Source of the DNA: Scatosoma sp045656625
GTDB taxonomy: Bacteria; Bacillota; Clostridia; Christensenellales; Borkfalkiaceae
Length of the DNA: 26,943 nt
Assembly: GCA_045656625.1 (NCBI GenBank)
Contig: JAZORL010000100.1
Span: 1 to 26,943 of the forward strand
Reading direction: 5' to 3'
The position numbers and the translations under genes are program-made. The notes under the pieces were generated by a model. The model was given only the letters and a program-made list of their open reading frames with translations, had not been told where the DNA came from and made no database searches. Below, piece by piece: positions 1-7,173 of this stretch (the first letter of the stretch is position 1; each line of letters begins with the position of its first letter).

Positions 1-932
1 TCGAGAATGTCCTCACGGTTGGTCGCCGCCATCACGATAATGCCGTCGCTGTTTTCAAAGCCGTCCATTTGCACGAGGATTTGGTTCAAGGTCTGCTCTC
101 TTTCGTCGTGACCGCCGCCAAGACCTGCGCCACGGCGTCTACCTACCGCGTCGATTTCGTCGATGAAAATGATACAAGGCTGGTTCTTTTTCGCCAAGTC
201 GAACAAGTCACGCACACGCTTTGCGCCGACGCCGACGTACATTTCTACGAAGTCCGAACCGGACACCGAGAAGAAGGGTACGCCCGCTTCCCCCGCAACC
301 GCTTTTGCAAACAAGGTTTTACCAGTACCCGGAGGGCCTACAAGGAGTACGCCCGAGGGGATTTTTGCGCCGAGGTTTGAGAACTTTTTCGGGGATTTCA
401 AGAATTCTACGACTTCTTGCAATTCTTCCTTTTCTTCTTCCGCGCCTGCAACGTCCGTGAAACGAACCTTGATGTTGCTTTGTACGTTTGCTTTGGATTT
501 GCCCACGTTCATCGCCGCGCTACCGCCGCCAGCCGCACTGCGCATAATCGCCCAGAAAATAAGCGCAACCACAATCACGCCAACCATCGGGAAAATGCGT
601 TCCCAAATACTGCTTTCGTTGGGATCGACAAACTTAACGGTCACGCCAGCTTCCGCAAGAGCATTGATAAATTCGGGGTTGTTGTACCCGTCAAAGGCAA
701 TCGTTTTATACGTCGCAACCAGTTTCCCCGTGATGGGATCGTATTCTTTACCCGTCCAAATAAAACCGTCGATTTTAACGCTCGTGATTTCCCCTGCGGT
801 GAGTTTTTCATAGAACGTACTATAAGCGATATTCTTCGCTTTATCGAACACGTCGGAAAGCAGTACGCCGATCAAAATTACGGCAAGGATCGCAATCACG
901 ATCCACATAATTTTCTTGCTTCTTCTTGTCAA
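1..932 (-). CDS. ftsH: ATP-dependent zinc metalloprotease FtsH, N-terminal part (cut by window edge)
   Basis: Membrane-anchored AAA+ protease that degrades misfolded or short-lived membrane and cytosolic proteins. About 310 N-terminal residues are visible; the rest of the AAA domain and the HExxH protease domain lie beyond position 1. Reading leftward there is a membrane segment at about residues 5-24, an extracytoplasmic part, a second membrane segment at about 105-128, then the AAA domain with Walker A GPPGTGKT near residue 200, Walker B IIFIDEIDAVGR, and the FtsH-typical RRRGAGLGGGHDEREQTLNQ stretch. The start is taken as TTG at 932 because AAAGGAG (940-946) lies 7 bases upstream; the first in-frame ATG is a few codons later inside the membrane segment and lacks such a site. 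A good promoter lies at 1023-1052. Identity is certain; only the start codon is open. Confidence 0.95.
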   Translation of the reverse strand, partial: MTRRSKKIMWIVIAILAVILIGVLLSDVFDKAKNIAYSTFYEKLTAGEITSVKIDGFIWTGKEYDPITGKLVATYKTIAFDGYNNPEFINALAEAGVTVKFVDPNESSIWERIFPMVGVIVVALIFWAIMRSAAGGGSAAMNVGKSKANVQSNIKVRFTDVAGAEEEKEELQEVVEFLKSPKKFSNLGAKIPSGVLLVGPPGTGKTLFAKAVAGEAGVPFFSVSGSDFVEMYVGVGAKRVRDLFDLAKKNQPCIIFIDEIDAVGRRRGAGLGGGHDEREQTLNQILVQMDGFENSDGIIVMAATNREDIL

Positions 933-954
933 AATTTTTCTCCTTTATCCCACA

Positions 955-976
955 ACCGACCTAACGGTCGGTTTTT
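955..976. other. Perfect hairpin in the ftsH leader
   Basis: ACCGACC (955-961) and GGTCGGT (966-972) form a perfect 7-bp stem with a 4-base loop, and a T-run follows on the plus strand (973-976). On the ftsH transcript the hairpin sits just upstream of the ribosome binding site. On the plus strand it would look like a terminator, but no plus-strand gene lies upstream of it, so a role as leader structure or as a block against antisense transcription are both possible. Confidence 0.5.
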
Positions 977-1022
977 GTGTTTTGTTTCACACCATTCACT
1001 GTGGAACGGTTTTGTTTTTCCT

Positions 1023-1052
1023 ATTTTACCACATTTTGTTTTTTATTATCAA
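1023..1052 (-). promoter_or_regulatory. Sigma-A type promoter of ftsH
   Basis: On the minus strand TTGATA (1052-1047) is followed after 18 bases by TAAAAT (1028-1023), with TGTG just before the -10 box. This predicts a leader of roughly 85 bases before the TTG start of ftsH. Confidence 0.6.
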
Positions 1053-1065
1053 GCGTTTCTATGGT

Positions 1066-1081
1066 AAAAAAGCAAAGCTTT
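1066..1081 (-). terminator. Weak candidate terminator after mntP
   Basis: On the minus strand AAAGC, a 3-base loop and GCTTT are followed by further T residues. The stem is only 5 bp, so termination here is uncertain and read-through into ftsH is possible. Confidence 0.3.
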
Positions 1082-1130
1082 CACAAATATTCACCTATTT
1101 TCCACAAAAGTTAGGCGAATTTTGTCGTTT

Positions 1131-1781
1131 TTACAGCAACCCTTCCAAAAGAATTTTTACACCGATCGCTACAAGCACCAAACCGCCAATAAATTCCGCC
1201 TTATCCGCAAGCTTATTTCCGATTGCTTTTCCAAGATACACCGCCCCAAACACCAAGCCGAGCGTAATCACACCAATCATTCCCGTCGCGCCCCACGCAC
1301 CGAGTGCCAACCCCGATGAAAGCGCCGCCATTTGTAAAGTCACGCCAACCGCAAGTGCGTCAATAGACGTTGCAATCGCTTGCAAAATCAACTGCCCAAA
1401 ACTAAGCTCTTTTCTCAAACAATGCGGACAAGCTTCTGCCGTTAAACTCGTACATGCCCCATCCGTTTCCTCTTTTTCCCTTTTCGCCTCGCGCCATTCG
1501 CACACCGCATCGAAAATCATTTTTCCGCCCAAAAAGGCAAGTAAAATAAAGGATATCCACGCCGAGATTTTTTCAAACGTGGAGAGGAATGCATCGGCAA
1601 GCAAGCCCGTAATATAATACCCGAGCAAGGGCATTAAAAATTGGAAAAAACCGAAAAGAAAGGCAATCAATACCACACGGTAAATCCGCATTTTGGGATG
1701 GGTCATACCATCCGTCATCCCCACTGCGCACGCATCCATGGAAAGGGCAAGCCCAAGGAGCACAATTTCCGCTATACTCAT
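1131..1781 (-). CDS. mntP: Manganese efflux pump MntP
   Basis: Six-helix inner-membrane exporter that removes excess Mn(II). The two repeated halves each carry the family's conserved acidic motif: ALSMDACAVGM near the N-terminus and ATSIDALAVGV in the second half; these aspartates are needed for transport in characterised members. The length of 216 residues is slightly above the usual 185-195 because the loop between the halves is longer. That loop is charged and has CTSLTAEACPHC, a cysteine cluster with a CxxC, which could bind metal (inference). ATG at 1781 has GGAGT upstream, and tmk ends only 9 bases before it, so both are probably on one transcript. No yybP-ykoY-type leader was seen, which fits expression from an upstream operon promoter. 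Confidence 0.92.
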   Translation of the reverse strand: MSIAEIVLLGLALSMDACAVGMTDGMTHPKMRIYRVVLIAFLFGFFQFLMPLLGYYITGLLADAFLSTFEKISAWISFILLAFLGGKMIFDAVCEWREAKREKEETDGACTSLTAEACPHCLRKELSFGQLILQAIATSIDALAVGVTLQMAALSSGLALGAWGATGMIGVITLGLVFGAVYLGKAIGNKLADKAEFIGGLVLVAIGVKILLEGLL

Positions 1782-1790
1782 CTTTACTCC

Positions 1791-2420
1791 TTAAAGGCAA
1801 CCGCGTTCTTTTAACGTTTTTACCACGTCCGCAAAAATCCCGTCGGGCGTTTGTTCGCCGTTCACGCAAACAATGCGCTCGGGATATTCTTCAGCCAAAG
1901 CTTTATAGCCTGCATATACGCGTTTATGGAATTCCATACCCGCTTGCTCCAATCGATCGTTGGCATCCGCGCCCTTTTTGCGGCGGAATGCCGCTTCGGG
2001 GGTAAGATCGATAAAAATCGTCACGTCGGGCAAATATTTCTCTAACGCAAAGGCGTTGATCTTCTCAATAAATTCCTTGCCCAAACCACGAGCATAAGCT
2101 TGATAAGCGAGGGAAGAATCCACGTAGCGATCGCAAATCACAAGCTCGCCTTTTGCCAAAGACGGCTCTACACGGTCGTTCAAATGCTGCACGCGCGACG
2201 CCGCATACAAAAGCGCTTCGCATTCGTCCGTCATTTCCATATTCTTTCCGCTTAATAAAATCTCACGGATCGCTTCGGAAATTTTTCCGCCACCCGGTTC
2301 ACGGGTGAAAACGTGCGGGATTTTTTCCTTCGTCAAATACTCGGACAAAAGACGAAGCTGGGTGCTTTTCCCACAACCGTCACAGCCTTCAAACGTAATA
2401 AACTTTCCTCTCGTACTCAT
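1791..2420 (-). CDS. tmk: Thymidylate kinase
   Basis: Phosphorylates dTMP to dTDP with ATP, an essential step in dTTP supply. The P-loop GCDGCGKST is at residues 12-20, the DRY motif with the dTMP-contact region reads DRYVDSSLAYQ, and a lid segment rich in Arg/Lys (RRKKGADANDRLEQ) follows. The length of 209 residues is normal. The ATG at 2420 is preceded by GGGGAGT. It follows the decarboxylase gene after 6 bases and precedes mntP by 9 bases. A yaaO-like decarboxylase beside tmk is also the arrangement in Bacillus subtilis, which supports both calls. Confidence 0.96.
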   Translation of the reverse strand: MSTRGKFITFEGCDGCGKSTQLRLLSEYLTKEKIPHVFTREPGGGKISEAIREILLSGKNMEMTDECEALLYAASRVQHLNDRVEPSLAKGELVICDRYVDSSLAYQAYARGLGKEFIEKINAFALEKYLPDVTIFIDLTPEAAFRRKKGADANDRLEQAGMEFHKRVYAGYKALAEEYPERIVCVNGEQTPDGIFADVVKTLKERGCL

Positions 2421-2426
2421 AAAGAT

Positions 2427-3746
2427 TTACTCCCCTTTTTTCTCTTTCAAAACTGCTATTTTTTCCTCTTGCAAGCCGAACGTATTATCCGCATTTTGCA
2501 AAAGTGTAAGCTTTTCTTCCGTAATAATCTCCCCTGCATAAAGCAGCGGCGTGCAGGGCGGAAACAATCCGCAATTCCCTGCGCATACTCTACCCTTTGC
2601 ACAATCCAAATCTACCCATTCCTGCTCGTCTTTTGCAAAAAACACGGGGGCAGGTACGCGTTGAATATTGTTTTGCGCTATTTCTTCCATATCTAAGGGA
2701 TAGTCTTGAAACAGCCCCTTCAATCGCTCCGTCAATTTCGTAAAAGCTTTCATTTCCGTTGCGGGAGAAAGGTAAAACATAACGACGTTTCCATCGCAAA
2801 ACTCGGGATATATCCCTTCCTTTTGCAGCGCCTTTTCCGCCTCGAACGCTCTTCGCCCAAACGTTGCGCAAAGCTTCGTCCAGTCTTTGTTTTTATAGAT
2901 ACGCGGTTCGTTTTCAAAATAGTCTTTCACCGCTTTTTCCAAGCGTTCGTTTCTTGGATATTTCACCGCATATTCTACCGATGCCATAATCGGATAGGAT
3001 GGGCTCGTCGTACGAAAAACGTCCACTGCTTCCCGCAACGCTTCCGCTGTTTTTTCGTTCTTTGCGGATACCACCGCCCCCTGCGTGAGAGCAGGCAAGC
3101 TCTTATGTACGCCGTCCACCCACAAATCCGCGGCTACGCCTGCATGCAGCTCCTTTTGAAAACGCAAATGTCCACCATGCGCACCGTCGATCAAAAGCAG
3201 CTTTCCTGTTTCTTTGCAATACGCTCCAAGCCCATCCAAATCCGCTACGTTGCCGTAATAATCGGGCGAGGTAAGAAATACTGCGTCTGCACACTCTAAA
3301 AGCGCACCATACTTTTCTTTCAACTCGTACACGGTAGGCTCGTATGGAATTTTATCCTTATAAAAACGAGGATAGAGCAACAATTCCAAACCCAGCGTTT
3401 TTACGCCGTTAAACAAGCTCTTATGGCTTTCTTCACACGCAAAAATTCTTTTTACGCCAAGCTTTTTTGCCGCATAAAGTATTGCGAGCACGCCCGACGT
3501 ACTCCCGTCCGTCAAAAGAAAACTTTTTTTCGCACCCAAAAGACGAGCAAGGTCTTGTTCCGCATCGGCAATACAGCCACTCGGGCAGGACAAGTTGTCC
3601 GAATAAGAAAGCTCCGTGATATCCCACCTCGCATTTTTATGCCCAGGCGTATGAAAAGAAAGATGCGGACGCTTTGACTGCGCGACGAGCATTTGATAGA
3701 TTTTACAATCCTTCAAAACCTTTTTCTCTTTTAGTATCGTCCGCAT
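2427..3746 (-). CDS. Orn/Lys/Arg decarboxylase family protein (YaaO-type)
   Basis: Fold-type I PLP enzyme of the basic amino acid decarboxylase family, expected to make a polyamine or polyamine precursor (agmatine, cadaverine or putrescine); the substrate cannot be read from sequence. Visible family features are HTPGHK near the N-terminus, LTDGSTSG for phosphate binding, DGAHGGH with the PLP-contacting Asp, and the Schiff-base lysine in DGVHKSLPALTQ (Lys215 counted from the ATG). At about 440 residues it is of the short type, without the wing domain of the inducible E. coli enzymes. I chose ATG 3746, which has AGG and GGAG just upstream, over an in-frame GTG at 3758 that has no separate ribosome binding site. 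It lies between the unknown gene at 3773 and tmk with short gaps, so it is probably in one operon. Copy 1 of the dispersed motif lies inside it (2651-2664). Confidence 0.88.
   Translation of the reverse strand: MRTILKEKKVLKDCKIYQMLVAQSKRPHLSFHTPGHKNARWDITELSYSDNLSCPSGCIADAEQDLARLLGAKKSFLLTDGSTSGVLAILYAAKKLGVKRIFACEESHKSLFNGVKTLGLELLLYPRFYKDKIPYEPTVYELKEKYGALLECADAVFLTSPDYYGNVADLDGLGAYCKETGKLLLIDGAHGGHLRFQKELHAGVAADLWVDGVHKSLPALTQGAVVSAKNEKTAEALREAVDVFRTTSPSYPIMASVEYAVKYPRNERLEKAVKDYFENEPRIYKNKDWTKLCATFGRRAFEAEKALQKEGIYPEFCDGNVVMFYLSPATEMKAFTKLTERLKGLFQDYPLDMEEIAQNNIQRVPAPVFFAKDEQEWVDLDCAKGRVCAGNCGLFPPCTPLLYAGEIITEEKLTLLQNADNTFGLQEEKIAVLKEKKGE
2651..2664 (+). repeat. Dispersed motif copy 1 (GGGGGCAGG type)
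   Basis: The core CAGGTACGCGTTGA is preceded by GGGGG, giving the 20-mer GGGGGCAGGTACGCGTTGAA at 2646-2665, identical to copy 2. It lies inside the minus-strand decarboxylase gene, antisense to it, where it encodes QRVPAPV. Confidence 0.85.
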
Positions 3747-3772
3747 AAAGCTCCGCACCTCGTACTATTCGA

Positions 3773-4777
3773 TTATGCTTTCGTTGCTTCCAACGAGAGT
3801 CTTACCATTTCATTGATGAAAATCAAGTTTTCACCCACGAAATTTTTATTTACGCCCTTCAACTTGAATAAACAAAGCTGCATATTTTCCGCCGATTCGA
3901 CGTAGTGCTTTTTACCCGTTTTCTCATCGACAACCATTTTAGTATAAGCCGCATAATTTTTTAAGCCTTCCGTTGCCTTTGTCGGGCAAAGATTGATGGA
4001 ATATGCCACGTTGTCAATCAACGTTTCCTCAATTCCATCCTCATTTTCCGCTTTGATGGTGGTGTATTCCAAGGAAATCACCTTATCCACGTCCAAATAA
4101 ACATAGAATTGCACGAGCGCATCTCTATATTTTTGAATACGCTCAATATCCTTTTTTACGCCGGCTTTTTTCTGCTTTTCCGTCTTAAAACGCTTGTCGT
4201 TTTTCTCACGTGCGCGGAAATCTTCCTCTACTTTTTTCTCATCCAAAACGCCCGTTTCATAATCACCGCCGTAATATTGATTCAAATACCCCTTCATATA
4301 GTCAAGGTACTCGTTGATATCGTAAAGGTAATAACCGTAGCGGAGTATCAAGGTTTGCAAATAGGTCAACTCATGGCCAATAACGTTTCCATCGTCGTCT
4401 TTGATCGAGAAATCAGGGTCCCCTTCTCGGGAAACGAATATTGCGTCCCCCTCGTCCGTTTGCAAGCGAGAGTCCATAACGGTGTGAAGGTTGCTCCCCG
4501 TCGTCGTCATATCGTAGGACGTTGCCTTCAAGACCTCGTGCGAGAAAATCCCCCGATCGTACGCATCGTCGTAGACCTTTGTAAATTTCGTCGTATTGAA
4601 AGGACGATTGCCCTCGTAATTAAACACGGTATATTGCTGTGCAGGCGTGATACGCGTAGCCGTCATTGTAAAAATCAACGTCCACGCAACGATAATCGCC
4701 GCCGCCACCAACACCATTTTTATCCAATCGTACGAGAGCATTCTGCTCAATCTTTTTTTTGTGATTTTTGCATCCAT
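3773..4777 (-). CDS. Unknown membrane-anchored protein, 334 aa
   Basis: I do not recognise a family. A short basic N-terminus (KITKKRLSR) precedes one membrane segment at about residues 19-40, so the bulk should lie outside the membrane by the positive-inside rule. The outer part is rich in charged and aromatic residues, has a Tyr-rich stretch around YGYYLYDINEYLDYMKGYL, and a Lys/Glu-rich helical, possibly coiled-coil stretch (about residues 178-205). No catalytic motif or cysteine pair stands out. The start has AGGG upstream. A lysS terminator lies upstream, so it probably has its own promoter within 4778-4841 (a TAAAAT box is seen, with no convincing -35). It is followed after 26 bases by the decarboxylase gene. 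Possible roles are a cell-envelope or lipoprotein-like accessory protein; this is only a guess. Confidence 0.75.
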   Translation of the reverse strand: MDAKITKKRLSRMLSYDWIKMVLVAAAIIVAWTLIFTMTATRITPAQQYTVFNYEGNRPFNTTKFTKVYDDAYDRGIFSHEVLKATSYDMTTTGSNLHTVMDSRLQTDEGDAIFVSREGDPDFSIKDDDGNVIGHELTYLQTLILRYGYYLYDINEYLDYMKGYLNQYYGGDYETGVLDEKKVEEDFRAREKNDKRFKTEKQKKAGVKKDIERIQKYRDALVQFYVYLDVDKVISLEYTTIKAENEDGIEETLIDNVAYSINLCPTKATEGLKNYAAYTKMVVDEKTGKKHYVESAENMQLCLFKLKGVNKNFVGENLIFINEMVRLSLEATKA

Positions 4778-4805
4778 AGCATTTGTTCCCTTAAAAGATA
4801 GGGGG

Positions 4806-4819
4806 CAGGTACGCGTTGA
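4806..4819 (+). repeat. Dispersed motif copy 2 (GGGGGCAGG type)
   Basis: The 20-mer GGGGGCAGGTACGCGTTGAA at 4801-4820 is identical to copy 1, 2.2 kb away. It is intergenic, in the leader region of the 3773-4777 gene, and points opposite to that gene. Confidence 0.88.
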
Positions 4820-4841
4820 ACACGCATTTTAGCCCGTTTGG

Positions 4842-4878
4842 AAAAACTCCGCCGTTTCCTATTTTTGAGAAAACGGCG
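4842..4878 (-). terminator. Terminator of greA-lysS
   Basis: On the minus strand CGCCGTTTTC (4878-4869) pairs with GGAAACGGCG (4859-4850) across a loop of 9 bases, and GAGTTTTT follows. It lies directly after the lysS stop codon. Confidence 0.8.
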
Positions 4879-4884
4879 TGAGAA

Positions 4885-6399
4885 TTATTTTTTCGGTTTC
4901 ATCGTAGGGAAGAGAATTACGTCACGAATCGTCGAGCTGTCCGTAAGGAGCATAACGAATCTATCAAGACCCATCCCAAGCCCACCTGTCGGGGGCAAAC
5001 CATATTCAAGCGCATTGATGAAATCTTCGTCCACCTGCGCTTCGTTGTTGCCTTTTGCGCGCTTTGCTTCAATTTGCTTCAACATACGCTGTTTTTGATC
5101 GATCGGATCGTTCAATTCCGAGAATGCGTTGCCAAATTCGTGGCCGCAAATGAAGTATTCGAAACGTTCGGTGAATGCAGGATTCGAGGGTTTACGCTTT
5201 GCCAAGGGCGAATTTTCTACGGGATAATCGTAGATCACCGTCGGCTGTACAAGCTTGTCTTCTACGAATGCGTCGAAAAGCTCGATAAGCACCCAGCCCT
5301 TCGTTGCGTTTTCGTGTTCCAACTCCACGCCAAGCGCTTTTGCCGCCGCACGCGCGTCTTCGTCTGTCTCCCAATCGTTATAGTCTACGCCAGCGTACTT
5401 TTTCACCGCTTCCGCCATGGTCAATCTCGTCCAGTTGCCCATGTGGATTTCTTCGCCTTGGTAGGTGATATCGAGCGTACCGCACACCTTTTCCGTGACC
5501 GTTTTATACATCTCTTCGATAAGGTCCATCATATCGAAATAGTCGCTGTACGCTTCGTACATTTCAATCGTCGTGAACTCGGGGTTGTGGTAAGCATCCA
5601 TACCTTCGTTACGGAAGATTCTGCCTACCTCGTACACCTTGTCCATACCGCCTACGATCAAACGTTTCAAGAAAAGCTCTGTTTCGATACGCATATACAT
5701 ATCGAGATCAAGCGCGTTATGATGGGTTTTGAAAGGTCTTGCGTCCGCACCGATTTCCAAGGGCAAAAGGGTGGGCGTATCCACTTCCAAATACCCACGG
5801 TTATCCAAAAAATTGCGAATTTCCTTCAAAATTTGCGAGCGAACACGGAAGGTATCGCGAACGTCCTTGTTCATGATAAGATCCAAGTGGCGCAAACGGT
5901 ATTTCAAGTCCTTATCCTGCAAACCGTTGTGTTTTTCGGGCAACGGAAGAAGGGACTTGCAAAGCAAGGTGATTTCCGTCACGTGTACGGAAATTTCCCC
6001 CGTTTGGGTCTTGAAAACAAAACCCTTGAACCCAAAAATATCACCGATGTCGTAATCCTTTTTATAGGATGCGTAGTTTTCCTCGCCGATATCTTGACGG
6101 GTTACGTAGATTTGAATGTTGCCACTTCTATCCGCAATATGGGAAAAATACGCCTTACCCATAATACGGCGGGACATCATACGCCCTGCCATGCATACCG
6201 TTTTTCCCTCATACGCCTCGTAGTTCGCTTTGAGCGTTTCCGAATCCGCGTCTACGGGATATTTCACTTGTTCGTAAGGGTTCTTGCCTTCCGATACAAG
6301 CTTGGCGAGCTTTTCACGGCGGATACGCGCCTGCTCGATGAGTTGTTCTTCTTCACTTGCGCCGTTTACAGGCGCATTTACGTTCTTATTTTCTTGCAT
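4885..6399 (-). CDS. lysS: Lysyl-tRNA synthetase, class II
   Basis: Charges tRNA-Lys with lysine in the cytoplasm. The N-terminal OB-fold anticodon-binding domain covers roughly residues 65-165 (KTVCMAGRMMSRRIMGKAYF at its start). The catalytic core shows class II motif 2 (GRIFRNEGMDAYHNPEFT) and motif 3 (GGLGMGLDRFVMLL). The length of 504 residues is normal. The first 30 residues are an Asn/Glu-rich extension. ATG 6399 has GGAGT upstream. It follows greA after 30 bases, the usual greA-lysS pairing in Firmicutes, and is closed by a terminator at 4842-4878. No T-box was seen, so control probably comes through the greA promoter and leader. Confidence 0.97.
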   Translation of the reverse strand: MQENKNVNAPVNGASEEEQLIEQARIRREKLAKLVSEGKNPYEQVKYPVDADSETLKANYEAYEGKTVCMAGRMMSRRIMGKAYFSHIADRSGNIQIYVTRQDIGEENYASYKKDYDIGDIFGFKGFVFKTQTGEISVHVTEITLLCKSLLPLPEKHNGLQDKDLKYRLRHLDLIMNKDVRDTFRVRSQILKEIRNFLDNRGYLEVDTPTLLPLEIGADARPFKTHHNALDLDMYMRIETELFLKRLIVGGMDKVYEVGRIFRNEGMDAYHNPEFTTIEMYEAYSDYFDMMDLIEEMYKTVTEKVCGTLDITYQGEEIHMGNWTRLTMAEAVKKYAGVDYNDWETDEDARAAAKALGVELEHENATKGWVLIELFDAFVEDKLVQPTVIYDYPVENSPLAKRKPSNPAFTERFEYFICGHEFGNAFSELNDPIDQKQRMLKQIEAKRAKGNNEAQVDEDFINALEYGLPPTGGLGMGLDRFVMLLTDSSTIRDVILFPTMKPKK

Positions 6400-6429
6400 T
6401 TGTATACTCCAAACGTAGTATTGATTTTA

Positions 6430-6903
6430 TTAGTCGATAAAAATTTCCTTGATCAACAAGAAGTATTCCCCTTGAGGTGCAGCGACCTTCACTCTATCGC
6501 CGACTTTGCTATTCAAAAGGGCTTTCCCTACGGGCGATTCGTTGGAAATTTTGTTGTTTTTCGGATCAGCTTCCATCGAACCGGTCACTTCGTATACGTC
6601 TTCTTCTTCCATATCTTCGTCGTATACTCTTACTTTCACGCCGATGTGTACACTTTTCGTATCCGAGCTTTCTGCAACAACTACTGCGTTCTTGATCTTG
6701 TATTCCAATTCAAGAATTTCCCCCTCGTTTGCCGCCTGTTCGTTGCGCGCCGCATCGTATTCCGCATTTTCGGAAAGGTCACCGTGACTTCTTGCCTCTG
6801 CGATTCTGTCTACGATTTCCTGACGCTTTTCCATTTGCAAATACTTCAAACGCTTTTTTGCCTCGTCTAAACCTTTTTGGGTGACTTCAAACTGTTCCGC
6901 CAT
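6430..6903 (-). CDS. greA: Transcription elongation factor GreA
   Basis: Rescues backtracked RNA polymerase by stimulating cleavage of the nascent RNA 3' end. The N-terminal coiled coil covers about residues 1-75 with the tip motif HGDLSENAEYDAAR carrying the acidic residues (Asp and Glu of GDLSENAEY) that hold the catalytic Mg ion in the polymerase channel. The C-terminal FKBP-like domain contains SPVGKALLNSKVGDRVKVAAP, the standard GreA signature. The length of 157 residues is normal. ATG 6903 has GGAGG at the right distance. The gene is preceded by a leader of about 140 bases with stable hairpins (see 6947-7031) and a consensus promoter at 7054-7082. Confidence 0.97.
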   Translation of the reverse strand: MAEQFEVTQKGLDEAKKRLKYLQMEKRQEIVDRIAEARSHGDLSENAEYDAARNEQAANEGEILELEYKIKNAVVVAESSDTKSVHIGVKVRVYDEDMEEEDVYEVTGSMEADPKNNKISNESPVGKALLNSKVGDRVKVAAPQGEYFLLIKEIFID

Positions 6904-6946
6904 TATTCCTCCATTTTCTCCGCTTAATCCGTTTTTTTTCTTTGTA

Positions 6947-6976
6947 CGGCTTTTTCAAAATACAAGAAAAAAGCCG
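6947..6976 (-). promoter_or_regulatory. Alternative (antiterminator-like) hairpin in the greA leader
   Basis: CGGCTTTTT on the transcript (6976-6968) can pair perfectly over 9 bp with AAAAAGCCG (6955-6947). It uses the 3' half and U-tract of the terminator-like hairpin at 6967-6986, so the two structures exclude each other. It has no run of U after it. Confidence 0.5.
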
Positions 6977-6986
6977 CTTTGCGCGG
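6967..6986 (-). terminator. Terminator-like hairpin inside the greA leader (possible attenuator)
   Basis: On the minus strand CCGC (6986-6983), the loop GCAAA, GCGG (6977-6974), C and six T residues (6972-6967) form a short intrinsic-terminator shape about 65 bases upstream of the greA start. The 4-bp stem is short, so efficiency may be partial. Confidence 0.45.
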
Positions 6987-7002
6987 AAAATCAAAAATAC
7001 AA

Positions 7003-7031
7003 CCGTGACTTTTCTTGCTAAAAAGCCACGG
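7003..7031 (-). other. First hairpin of the greA leader
   Basis: On the transcript CCGTGGC (7031-7025) pairs with GTCACGG (7009-7003), a 7-bp stem with one G-U pair and a 15-base loop. It is close to the predicted 5' end. Confidence 0.5.
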
Positions 7032-7053
7032 CGTTTTTTATTTCATTGTCTTC

Positions 7054-7082
7054 ATTATAGACTATTTTCCCTCGTTTGTCAA
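7054..7082 (-). promoter_or_regulatory. Consensus sigma-A promoter of greA-lysS
   Basis: On the minus strand TTGACA (7082-7077), a 17-base spacer and TATAAT (7059-7054) form a perfect consensus promoter. Transcription should start near 7047, giving a leader of about 140 bases before greA. Confidence 0.9.
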
Positions 7083-7140
7083 TGATTTTTGAGAGTTTTG
7101 ACAAACTTTTCACCGATTATCGGCTTCCTTTCACAGTAAT

Positions 7141-7162
7141 TTTATGCAAAATTTATGCAAAA
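7141..7162 (+). repeat. Tandem 11-bp direct repeat downstream of alaT
   Basis: TTTATGCAAAA occurs twice head to tail (7141-7151 and 7152-7162), just past the alaT stop codon and upstream of the greA promoter. Its meaning is unknown; chance in AT-rich sequence or a protein-binding site are both possible. Confidence 0.6.
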
Positions 7163-7173
7163 TAGTCCTATTT

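Noticed and set aside
5074..6870. A 598-codon open frame on the plus strand opposite lysS and greA
   Set aside because: It is fully antisense to two certain genes, its protein is rich in Phe, Val, Arg and His as expected for the complement of coding DNA, and it has no family motif.
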